Shown one piece after another: positions 50,012-60,870 of a stretch of 64,000 nt of DNA. The number at the start of each line of letters is the position of its first letter. Positions within the stretch are counted from its first letter, which is position 1. Source of the stretch: Balaenoptera acutorostrata (Eukaryota; Chordata; Mammalia; Artiodactyla; Balaenopteridae); assembly GCF_949987535.1 (NCBI RefSeq), contig NC_080081.1, positions 39,162,428 to 39,226,427 of the forward strand. Reading direction: 5' to 3'. A program made the translations under genes and the position numbers. The notes beneath the pieces are model-generated. The model worked only from the letters and a program-made list of their open reading frames with translations. It searched no databases and was not told where the DNA came from.

Positions 50012-50030
50012 AAAAAAATAAAGATTCTAG

Positions 50031-51563
50031 ACTAGGTTTTGGCATATTTTCAGGTGGGAAGATAAAGACGGTCCCTTGTATTATGAAGACAAAGCTGAAG
50101 CAATGAGAAGTGGTGGGTCTGAAGAAAAAGAAGCGTTAACTTAAAACTTGCCTGGTATTAATGGCAGTTCTAAGGGGTAGCCTGGACTTTTGGAGGCCTC
50201 CCTGCTGCTCAAACTTGGTCACCTTAACACCCCTCAAAACTCTCAGATGCAAAGAGTTTCTTATCCTTGCTTTGCAAATGCACATTTAAGATCAATATCC
50301 GCTCCAAAACAGACTGGCACTTTAAACAATTCTGATAAAAGTTTTCATGAATTGCCAGTGAAGTCACATTACCTAGTTTCATGGGACTATCTGTATTCAC
50401 GTTCTTTCTCTTCTTACATCCAAACATTGATATTGAAACCATTTTTTTCACTTTCTAAACACAATTTCTGGCATTTGTATGTGACTTCTAATTGAGAAGT
50501 GTGCCAGATGACAGTTAGATTCAGAGGTTGAGATTTACCAGCAGTTTAACTATCTGCCCAGGTATAAACCTACCAGTAAATTCTATCTCTTCAGTCTTTT
50601 TCATCTTAGATGTGTATTTTCCTGTGCAACACAGCAGAGGTTTGAATTTTAGCTTAAATTCAGATCCCTAAACATCTCTTAAAATGTCTTTGAAATGATA
50701 GTGCTATGATCCAGCATTGAAAAAAAAAAAAAATCATGCACAGAAAATTGCCTGTTACATACTAGGCAATGTAATAAAAGATAGTAGAAATTGCCAAATT
50801 TCTCAATATAGAATAAACTTTTTCAAAATTAGGAGGTCATGGGGAATGGATTCATGCATGATGAAGAACTATGACACAGATACCAACACCTATCAAAAGA
50901 AAACTGTTTTGGCAGACTTTAGAGAAGACTTATTTTTCAATAGTATTTAATTTAATTATGACAAAAACAAAACAGAAACAAGCCAAATAGGAAATGCAGA
51001 TGGAATTATGTTATTCTTTGGTATTACTAGAAATCATATACTAAGGCTTAAGAACGCTTATATTATACAATGAGGCTTAAAGATATCATTTTATATTGGA
51101 CGTGTGTCTCAGTGATATAATGACTATCAGTTACCTGGAGTGATTCACAAAAATCTTCATACTCTGAAATTGAATTAGGTACAGGCTCAAATTCTAATTG
51201 TGACATTTAAGAGGGAAAACGGTTAGAAATTGAAAGAATAGCATTATTAATTTTTGATTCATTAAAAAGTTCTGTTTTTAACAGAGTACATTATCCAAAA
51301 ATTTATTGTGTGTTTTATAACTAGCTGGTGTGTTAGCTTCAAGAAAATATGACAGTAAAATCATGATCAAGTGCTCTAACTAGATCTTAGCAGTGCTCCA
51401 AGGAATTAGGGGCCACAACTCACTGGGGTCAGTCTGGTGTTGTACGTATATGAAAATTACATATACATACTGAGAGCTGGTCAAGAGAATGAGGGACTCA
51501 TGAAAAAGAGTCAACTGTGTGAGGGTCAACCATTGTTCTTCGCATTAGCAAACTTTAGGGATT
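50031..51563. other. mostly unassigned sequence with an exon-like stretch
   Basis: Right after the SINE, an acceptor-like ttttggcatattttcag ends at 50053. The frame from 50055 is open for 29 codons to TAA at 50142, with an acidic peptide (WEDKDGPLYYEDKAEA, then SEEKEALT). The acceptor tract is weak and the frame short, so chance is likely. An A13 run lies near 50720. Nothing else is recognised up to the L1 at 51581. Confidence 0.4.
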
Positions 51564-51580
51564 AAGTTTTAATTTTATTT

Positions 51581-53188
51581 ATTTTAAATATTTTATTTTA
51601 GTTTTTAAATTAAATTAAATTATTTTAATTTTTAAATAAAATTAATAATTTTATTTATTTATTTTTGGAGCAATATTATTTTTATTGGAGTATAGTTGCT
51701 TTATAATGTTGTGTTAGTTTATACTGTACAGCTAAGTGATTCAGCTATAGGTATACATGTATCCCCTCTTTTTTGGATTTCCTTCCAATTTAGGTCACCA
51801 CAGAGCATTGGGTAAAGTTCCCTGTGATACAGAGTAGGTTCTCATTAATTATCTATTTTAAACATAGTATCAGTAGTGTATATATGTCAATCCCAATCTC
51901 CCAGTTCATCCCACCCCAGCTTTCTCCCTTGGTATCCATACACTTGTTCTCTACATCTATGTCTCTATTTCTGCTTTGTAAATAAGATCATCTATACCAA
52001 TTTTGTCAGGTTCCACATACATGTATTAATAAATGATATTTGCTTTTCTCTTTCTTACTTCACTCTGTATGACACTCTCTAGGTCCATCCATGCCACTAC
52101 AAATGGCCTAATTTCATTCGTTTTTATGGTTGAGTAATATTCCGTTGTATATATGTACCATTCCTCTGTTGATGGACATTTAGGTAGCTTCCATGTCCTG
52201 GCTATTGTAAACAGTGTTGCAATGAATACTGGGGTGCATGTGTCTTTTTGAATTATGGTTTTCTCTGGGTATATGCCCAGTAGTGGGATTGCTGGGTCAA
52301 AGGGTAGTTCTATTTTTAGTTTTTTAAGGAATCTCCATAATGTTCTCCATAGTGGCTGTAACAATTTACATTCTCACCAACAATGTATGAGGGTTCCCTT
52401 TTCTCCACACCCTCTCCAGCATTTATTGTTTGTAGATTTTTTGATGATGGCCATTCTGACCTGTGTGAGGTGATACTTCATTGTAGTTTTGATTTGCATT
52501 TCTCTAATAATTAGTGATGTTGAGCATCTTTTCATATGTTTTTAGGCCATCTATATATCTTCTTTGGGGAAATGTCTATTTAGGTCTTCTGCCCATTTTT
52601 GATTATTTATTTATTTATTTATTTTTGGCTGTGTTGGGTCTTCATTTCTGTGCGAGGGCTTTCTCTAGTTGTGGCAAGTGGGGGCCACTCTTCATCGCGG
52701 TGCGCGGGCCTTTCACTGTCGCGGCCTCTCTTGTTGCGGAGCACAGGCTCCAGGCGCGCAGGCTCAGTAGTTGTGGCTCACGGGCCCAGTTGCTCCGTGG
52801 CATGTGGGATCTTCCCAGACCAGGGCTCGAACCCGTGTCCCCTGCATTGGCAGGCAGATTCTCAACCACTGCGCCACCAGGGAAGCCCTCTTCTGCCCAT
52901 TTTTGGATTGGGTTTTTTTTTTTTTTTTTTTGATATTGAGCTCTATGGGCTGCTTATATATTTTTGGAGATTAGACCTTTGTCAGTTGCTTCGTTTGCAA
53001 ATATTTTCTCCCATTCTGAGGGTTGTCTTTTCATCTTATTTATGGCTTCCTTTGCTGTGTAAAAGCTTTTAAGTTTAATTAGGTCCCATTTGTTTATTTT
53101 TGTTTTTATTCTCATTATTCTAGGAGGTGGGTCAAAAAAGACCTTGCCACAATTTATGTCAAAGAGTGTTCTGCCTATGTTCTCCTCA
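51581..53188 (-). mobile_element. 5'-truncated L1, minus strand, containing a SINE
   Basis: A target-site duplication, aagttttaattttattt, lies at 51564-51580 and 53189-53205. Inside the left copy is an 85-bp AT-rich tract representing the decayed poly(A) tail. Then come tttttattggagtatagttg and the L1 3' UTR read backwards, with an ORF2 C-terminal frame at 52026-52364 ([21 protein letters not shown]). The element ends near the thumb-to-C-terminus region. A CHR SINE sits inside at 52602-52888. Confidence 0.92.
52602..52888 (-). mobile_element. CHR SINE (younger, CHR-2-like), nested in the L1
   Basis: On plus it runs from a TTATT-rich tail through the CpG-rich middle to accaccagggaagccc-type sequence, the reverse of gggcttccctggtggcgcag. 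The 17-bp duplication tcttctgcccatttttg at 52585-52601 and 52889-52905 is L1 sequence, showing insertion after the L1. The 139- and 157-codon frames across it recur in the other CHR copies and are not genes. Confidence 0.96.
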
Positions 53189-53205
53189 AAGTTTTAATTT
53201 TATTT

Positions 53206-54711
53206 TTTAATGATTAATTTCCATTAGAGTTACCAACTAATAAATAGTCATATGATTTTGAATCCCACCCTCACGTCCTGCAAAATACTAAATTTGAAAG
53301 CCCCCCATTAAACTCTTTCAATACCACAGTTTACATATTCTGTTGAAAAGTTTAGCACATTCACTAAAATATAGCTATTCTGGGGGGATTTCAGGAAAAT
53401 GTACACTAAGGTGGTTTTCCCACTTCAGGCATCAGAAAATTAAATATTGTCTTTAGATTGTATCCACTCTATCTGGTTATTTATATATCTGGAAAGGAAC
53501 ATTTAATCTTTGGACTTTATAAGAGCATCAAATATTTAGTGAGAAAGAAAAAATACACATTTTGGAATGAGAGCTATATAGACTCATGAAAGACTAGTTC
53601 AAAGAATCTGCAATGAAGATTTTATATTAATTACCATTAACTCTTAAATTTAGAATTGTTAGAGCATTTAGGCAAATATGACTAAGAACAAATGTTTCAG
53701 TTGGTCTTCTTTTGTCATTGAAGAACTATATTTATTGCCTTTTTGCTATTGTGTGGCCCAGGCTGTTTTGCTTTAGCAAGATTTTTTCTTTGAAGCAGGG
53801 TACTTAACGGTTTGCCCAACTTCCCATTGTCACCAAAAATAAGTACCAAGGTATGAGGCAATTAAGATAAGCATTAACATTCACTATATTTCCAGTCTGT
53901 AAACCTGAAGTTCAACTGAAACAAAGTATACAGATAGCTACCTCAGCAGTCCTCTGCTATGCAGCAAGAACACTGATTACATGTGCAATGTCATAGTTCA
54001 GGTTAATATTTCTTGTCCAGGAAAACCTTGTTGCCTCTCCTGACTCCTACTCTCTCCATCCTTTCTATAATTAAAAAAAATGACCTTTTTTCCTGTGTCT
54101 TGAAAAATATCTATAATTTTCAGCCACCCAGCAATCCCATTTTTATCTACCCAATAGCTGTGGAAACCTCTTATTTTCATTGGTGTATGACTCTCCTTCC
54201 AAAGAACACCTACAAAGCCCTTGTCTTTTCTTTCTCTTTTCCCCTTTCTTGTAAAAAATATTGTCTTTTATCAAGGTAGTAAATTCCCACACATCTAATA
54301 TCAGAGATCTAGGAAACTTGTTATGAAAAATAAAATTGTGGTTTATCTCCTTATATATGTCATGCCTGTTCCCCAGAGGCAGCAAATTCCATATCATCTT
54401 TTGTTCTATCATTTTATCCACATTTAATTTTTTTTTAATCTTAGATACTATTTACCTCATTTCTTGATTTTTAAAACTTTTAGATATTATCTATTAAATT
54501 CTATTGATAGATATTTGAGATTTATTTCTCTTATTCTCAGATACCCAGTATACCCCTCATCCTCTCAATATAACTATAACAAAATTTGGGGTATACTCTT
54601 TGTTATTTCCATTAGTATTACTCTTTAATTAATGACCATTACCCACAGCTGAGTTATGTGATATATTAGGATTACATTTCCTCTCTTACACAGTTTTCCT
54701 CAAATTAATAG
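53206..54711. other. unassigned sequence
   Basis: No gene, RNA or repeat is recognised. Opposite-strand frames of 88 and 92 codons near 54.0-54.4 kb overlap and lack family features. Confidence 0.5.
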
Positions 54712-54726
54712 TATTAGTTATTTTTA

Positions 54727-56202
54727 CTTTTTTAATTTTTAACTTTTTTTATTGAAGTATAGTTGATTTACAATGTTGTGCTAATCTCTGCTGTACAGCA
54801 ACGTGACTCAATTATATACATATATAAATTATTTTCTTATATTCTTTGCCATTATGGCAGGGGTCCCAACCCCCGGGCCGTGGACCAGTAGTGGTCCACA
54901 GCCTGTTAGGAACCAGGCCGCACAGCAGAAGGTGAGCAGCGGGCAAGCAAGCAAAGCTTCATCTGCCGCTCCCCATTACTCCCCATCACTCGCATTACCA
55001 CCTGAACCATACCCACACCCCGGTCTGTGGAAAAATTGTCTTCCATGAAACCTGCCCCTGGTGTCAAAAAGGATGGGGACTGCTGCATTATGGTTTATCA
55101 CAGGTTATTGAATATAGTTCCCTTGGTATACATTAGGACCTTTTTGTTTACCCATTCTAAATGTACTAGTTTGCATCTACCAACACCAAACTCTCAGTCC
55201 ATCCCTCTTCCTCCCCCCCACCCTCCTTGGCAACCACAAGTCTGTTCTCTATGTCTATGAATCTGTTCCTGTTTTGTAGATAGGTTCATCTGTGCCATGT
55301 TTTAGATTCCACATATAAGTGATATCATAGGGTATTTGTCTTTCTCTTTCTGACTTAACTTCACTTAGAATGATAATCTCTAGTTGTATCCATGTTGCTG
55401 CAAATGGCATTATTTTGTTCTTTTTTATGGCTGAGTTAGATTCCATTGTATATATGTGCCATATCTTCTTTATTCATTCATCTGTCAATGGATATTTAGG
55501 TTGTTTCCCTGTCTTGGCTATTGTGAACAGTGCAGCTCTGAATATAAGGGTGCATGTATCTTTTTGAATTATAGTTTTGTCTGGGTATATGCCCAGGAGC
55601 GGGATTGCTGGGTCACATGGTAGTTCTATTTTCAGTTTTTAAGGAACCTCCATATTGTTCTCCATAGTGGCTGTATCAATTTACATTCCTAGCAACAGTG
55701 TAAGAGGGTTCCCTTTTCTCCACTTCTCCAGCATTTATTGTTTGTAGATTTTTTGATGATGGCCATTCTGACCGGTGTGAGGTGATATCTCATTGTAGTT
55801 TTGATTTGCAGTTCTCTAATAATTAGTGATGTTGAGCATCTTTTCATGTGTTTGTTGGCCATCTGTATTTCTTTGTTGGAGCAATGTCTATTTAGGTCTT
55901 CTGCCCATTTCTAGATTGGGTGGTTTGTTTTTTTGTTGTTGAGTTATATGAGCTGTTTTTATAGTTTGGGGATTAAGCCCTTGTCTGTCACAGCATTTGC
56001 AAATATTTTATCCCATTCTGTAGGTCGTCTTTTCATTTTTTCTTTTTTTTATGGTTTCCTTTGCTGTGCAAAACTTGTAAGTTTGATTAGGTTCTATTTG
56101 TTTATTTTTGTTTTTATTTCTATTTCCTTGGGAGACTGACCTAAGAAAACATTGGTACTGGTATGATTTATGTCAGAGAATATTTTGCCTATGCTCTCTT
56201 AA
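54727..56202 (-). mobile_element. 5'-truncated L1, minus strand, containing a hAT element
   Basis: A 15-bp target-site duplication, tattagttattttta, lies at 54712-54726 and 56203-56217. The left edge has ttattgaagtatagttgatt and gctgtacagcaacgtgactc; the 3' UTR and ORF2 C-terminus follow backwards. A 228-bp DNA transposon interrupts the 3' UTR at 54858. No intact frame is left. The 3' end is more diverged than that of the L1 at 15740, so it appears older. Confidence 0.9.
54858..55085 (+). mobile_element. non-autonomous hAT (Charlie-type) DNA transposon
   Basis: The element begins caggggtcccaacccccggg and ends aaaaggatggggactgctg, whose complement cagcagtccccatccttttt forms the inverted terminal repeat. 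It has the CAG...CTG ends of hAT elements. The perfect 8-bp direct repeat cattatgg at 54850-54857 and 55086-55093 is the hAT-sized target-site duplication. The interior lacks a transposase and is an internal deletion derivative. The 81-codon plus frame across it is not a gene. Confidence 0.9.
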
Positions 56203-56217
56203 TATTAGTTATTTTTA

Positions 56218-58089
56218 ACTGGTGAGGATTTCTTGGTACCTTTCCCTAATTTATCTTTAAACTCTCCTTCAGAAATAAATATCTCCTTTAAAACAATCAA
56301 AAACATCAAAATTTATATTCCTTTCTTTTTTTTTTTCCTTGGAGAAAGTTTTACCAGAAACTTCCATCCTCCTGCTCCAATGTGAATCATTTCTTGCTTC
56401 AGGACTTTTATTCTGGGAGTTTCATTTGTGCTGTTCTCTGTTTCTCAAATTAACATTTCTCTACAAATGTTTCACATTCCTTGACTCTCAGTTCCTATTT
56501 AGGAATAAGGCATAAATATTCCCATGCATTGGGGTGCATTAATTGGTGATCATTATCCTCTAATGATCAGGCCTGGGTCCATCAGCCTAGTTGGGAATGT
56601 GTAGATCTTTCCTCCTGCGTTTCTAGGTCTTCCTCAGAGAGAAATTGTCCAGTCTCAAATGACTCCCCCCAATCTGGAAGCAAGTTCAAGAAGGAGGCCA
56701 GGAGTCCCCTGTTAACTATGTAGACTTTCACTTAATCTTGTTATTCTTTTGTAGAGGCCTTTGTTTCAACATCTCCAGAGAGGAAATTTACAGAATGCTC
56801 ACCAGTGTCTCCTGGCTTTGCAGGATGAGTAGGAGAATCTTTGATAATTTCTTATGAGACAGCCTTTAAAACAATCTTCTGATCTGTAACTACAACAGCT
56901 CCCCTTTATTATAACCTACTCCTATTCCCAAGCTCTACCATGACTAATCTATAACTTGGCTATCTTTGTGAAAGCTTAGGTGTTAGCTTTCTCAGCTCTG
57001 CTAAGCTTCATCCACATTCCAAGTGCAAAACTTTTGTTGACATATACCTTCTGTCATCTTTAAAACTCTCTTTTCTTGGTGCTTATGTGCTATGACTTTT
57101 TAAAATCTTTAATTGTTATATTGACAGGGTTTCCAGTTAACGTGGAAACAAAAGCATGTGTTCAACTCACCTGTTTAACTGACTCTCTGATGCTTCTTAA
57201 ATCAATTTCTCATTAGTGAAAATTTCCACCTAACTGTTGTTCTCAGTACACTGCAATGCTCTTCATTTCTTTCTTATTATAGAGGTATGGAGTTTTCATC
57301 TCCTAGGAGGTGGGTAGCACCTCTGTGCAGTTTCACTATCTTTAGCACCAAACACCTAGTCAACTGTAAAGTAATCTGGGATTAGCAGTGTTTTACCTGC
57401 AACCACCAAAACAGGAAATTTAAGTAATGCAGAAATCATCTTTATATGTGCACTAACAGAAAACAATTCTTTTTCTCAGTCTATAATGACTTAAACTTGA
57501 GTCTTTAAATATGTAGAACCCATAGACTTTTTTCTTATGGAACTTCTGCTTTCCTAAAACATGCTCTGTTGAATCTCTGTTGGAACTTATTTACTTTCAA
57601 TATGCCCAATTTCCAACTTTCTTTTTCCCTCTGAGAATCTTAGTGTTGCTGCTTTTTAAGAATAATAAGAAATTCACAGAATTATAATGAACCACATAAA
57701 TGTGTTAACCTAAAACATGACATCAGAATCCCTCCTAAAAAAGTAATGATTATTGCTCAGTATATTATATCACTGAAACTATGTGAGGAAAGTACAAATT
57801 TCAAGCTCAGTGTTGTGAAGAAAACTAAAACAAAACAAACACAAATAAAAGCTAAGTTGTATAAGTCAAACAGAGGAATTTCCTTTGCATTTGAGCAACT
57901 AAGGGATTGGAGTTATAGGAAATGGGGAGAGCTTGGGAAAGGAGCCAGAAAGGTTGTGGTTATTTTGTATTAATTTGAGAATAACAAGGTCATAAACTCT
58001 AGCACTGAATTCTTGGGAAGGGAAAGGAAAATGGGATCAGGGGAAAGTACAAACAGGTCTTTAATTTTATCATTAGTGCTTTATTCCTT
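56218..58089. other. unassigned sequence
   Basis: Moderately higher G+C than nearby DNA at 56.4-57.1 kb, but no exon-like open frame, RNA or known repeat is supported. Confidence 0.5.
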
Positions 58090-58104
58090 AAAAAGAAATC
58101 TGAG

Positions 58105-58406
58105 GGGCTTCCCTGGTGGCGCAGTGGTTGAGAGTCTGCCTGCCAATGCAGGGGACACGGGTTCGAGCCCTGGTCTGGGAGGATCCCACATGCCGCGGAG
58201 CAACTGGGCCCGTGAGCCACAATTACTGAGCCTGCGCGTCTGGAGCCTGTGCTCCGCAACGAGAGAGGCCGCGATAGTGAGAGGCCCGCGCACCGCGATG
58301 AGGAGTGGCCCCCACTTGCCGCAACTAGAGAAGGCCCTCGCACAGAAACAAAGACGCAACACAGCCATAAATAAATAAATAATTAATTAATTAAAAAAAA
58401 AAAAAA
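58105..58406 (+). mobile_element. CHR SINE (young, CHR-2-like)
   Basis: The best-preserved CHR copy. An A box (tggcgcagtggt at 58117-58128) and B box (ggttcgagccc at 58160-58170) give a recognisable internal pol III promoter. The CpG-rich middle is followed by AAATAAAT/AATT repeats and an A18 run. A perfect 15-bp duplication aaaaagaaatctgag lies at 58090-58104 and 58407-58421. The 121-codon plus frame and two antisense frames crossing it are repeat-derived. Low divergence implies recent insertion. Confidence 0.97.
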
Positions 58407-58421
58407 AAAAAGAAATCTGAG

Positions 58422-60394
58422 CTAAATATGTTAAAATGGTAGATATTAGACTATGGTACATATTAGACTATGTAGTCACATAACTATTCATGATGTTTCT
58501 TTCTATACCTATATATATGCTTGAAATATTTCATAATTTAAGAAAAGGCAACAACAAAAGAATATGGCCTAGTGCCTCTGAATTGGAAAACCATATCCAT
58601 ATTACAACTTAGAGAATGAGACCTATGGTTAGAAGTTTTTGAATATCAGAATTTTCCCAGATCATGGGCCTTAGGTTAGGACTCATCCTAACATTTGTCC
58701 AAAGTTGACCTTCTATCTGAGAGGTAAGTTAAGGAGAGAAAGAAACTAAGAAAATGGAAAAGAATTCTAGTGGAATTATCATTCACTAGGGAAAAAAAAA
58801 AAAAAGCAGAATTATCAATATATCAGCAGATATTAAAGAATGGTCAAAAAAATGTAATTGTTTTTTCTCATTGTACCATACTATCCTAGCTAGGCAGATT
58901 CCCAGAGTCTGCTGTACTACCCTCATCCCTTTCTTGTGCCTCTATTTTTTAAATATTGTTCTCTATGTCACCTTATTTCTTTTTCTATTTAGTTGTATGT
59001 CTTATTTCCTCATTAAGGCTATAGTTATCTATGTCTACCTATAGTTATCAACTATAGAGTTGATAACATTATCATTTAATATTATTTCTGATTTTCCTGA
59101 ACTTAATTAAAGATTGGAGGAACTTTTATTTTATTTTATTTTTTTAACATGGAATCTTTGTTGTCATTTCCCAGTGCTAGTATCTCAGGGAATCCACCTT
59201 GAAAATGATGGATTAAACCATTCCCTAAGGTGCATTCAAGGGCTAATATTAGATGATACCATCATTTCCTTGAAATACTGCTCTTTCCCATGCTGGTGGT
59301 GGATGTTCTGTGTAGCTTATTAAAGAGCAGATGCTTAGGTATCCTGCTGTCATCCAGGGAGTAGGTTTATTTTGTAGCAAGTGACACTTCCAGATGGTGA
59401 ACTGGATGCAGTCTAGCAAGCTGTTGATGAAATGGCTCAGAAAGTGGTGTAAGGCATTTGTGGGCTGTGCAAATTTCATTCAAAATTAGATATTAACACC
59501 GTGTTTTACACATTCAATTGTTTTGGAGCTTAATGCCAGGGTTCAGCTTTACCCATTAAGCTCATAAAGGTCATGCTTCATCATCAAACCCTATATGTTT
59601 CCTCCTTTAGAGTGTTATTAGCTTTTGTAAAGTGTTGTCAGTTCTGTCTTACAAACAGAAAATGGCCATATCTAGTATACTAATAGTTATATGGCCTTCT
59701 CTTTTAGCTCATTCACATATAGCATTTTATCTACTTTGCAAAGCAAGTTAGACTTTTTATTTCTTATTTTTGTATATTTTTAAATAAAAGGAATTACTAC
59801 ATATTAACTTTTATTTCCAACTGATTTTTCATTTTAAAATTATCATTCCAAGAATGATACTGTATCAAATGCACATTGAATTATATAATTTATGTGTGTT
59901 AAGGTGTTCACTAGAATAACAGAGGATAGGAAGTATAAAAACTCCTAAATTGAAGAAAAGATTAAATAAGTGAGATTACTATGCCATACATGAAAGCACA
60001 TAAAGAATTTATTTTATAATCTATTTGAGATATTTTAAAATAAATACTATGGCATTCGCATAGTTCTCTCCTTTCTCCCTACTTGCTTCATAAGAATCGT
60101 ATCCTATAGTTGTCTCCCAGCAATCGCTTCCCTAAATGATTTATATCAAGTTATACCCCAGCATTCACTGATTATATTGTTCTAGTTTTCATAAATCCAG
60201 CAGGATTCAGATAAAAGAAGGTAACTAATTTGATCTGAGAATTTGGCTTAAGAATTTACCTTTATAAATATTATGATCCAGGTATATATTTTCATACACA
60301 TGCAAAATGACTTGTTTCCAGATAAATAAATCATGAAAAAATAAGCTCTGCTTCTGCACAGAAGTAAAAGAAAAATTGTTCAAAACTTACTAGA
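58422..60394. other. unassigned AT-rich sequence
   Basis: No gene is supported. Contains a 12-bp near-direct repeat tattagactatg at 58444 and 58460 and an A-rich run near 58.79 kb. The rest is AT-rich, with a 69-codon plus frame at 59114 without features. Confidence 0.5.
59044..59067. repeat. perfect 10-bp inverted repeat with 4-base loop
   Basis: Arms gttatcaact and agttgataac surround atag, so either strand can form a short hairpin. No poly(T) follows and no RNA gene fits. Confidence 0.9.
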
Positions 60395-60870
60395 ATGTCT
60401 GTATTTGTTAAGTATTACTATATAACAGATCACTCCAAATATAGCAGCTTAATGCAAGGAATATTTTATTATCTCAGAGTTGGTCAGGATTCTGGTCATG
60501 ATCTATCTTGATCTCCTGGCTTAGAGTCTCAATAGGATGAAATGAAATTGTTGGCAGGGGCTGCAATCCCACCTTAAGGCTCATGTGGTTTTTGTCCGAG
60601 CTTGGTTTCTCTCTACAGAACTCCAGTTGCCTACCTCCAGGGTTAATGATCCAAGAGAGAGGAAGAGAGAGTACTCAATAGAAAAGCCAGATTTTTTTTA
60701 ACCTAACCTTGGAAGTGACATCCCAACACTTCTCATATTCTATTCCTCAGAAGAGAGTCCACTGGTCCTTCCCACACTCAAGAAGAACGTGTTACACAAG
60801 AGCACGGACAGCAAAACTACATGGTCATTGTGGGCAGCCTTAGAGGATGACTACCATAATATGTTTCATA
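60395..60870 (-). repeat. LTR-like (MaLR-type) element, antisense
   Basis: The left end (tttgttaagtattactatat, then taacagatcactcc and agcagcttaatgca) and later tgatccaagagagaggaaga, attctattcctcagaagaga and cacactcaagaagaac follow a known mammalian repeat whose left end resembles a reversed MLT1-type LTR terminus. The subfamily is uncertain. No coding sequence. Confidence 0.45.

Noticed and set aside
52514..53072. Two long overlapping plus-strand frames of 139 and 157 codons
   Set aside because: They run through an antisense CHR SINE nested in an antisense L1.
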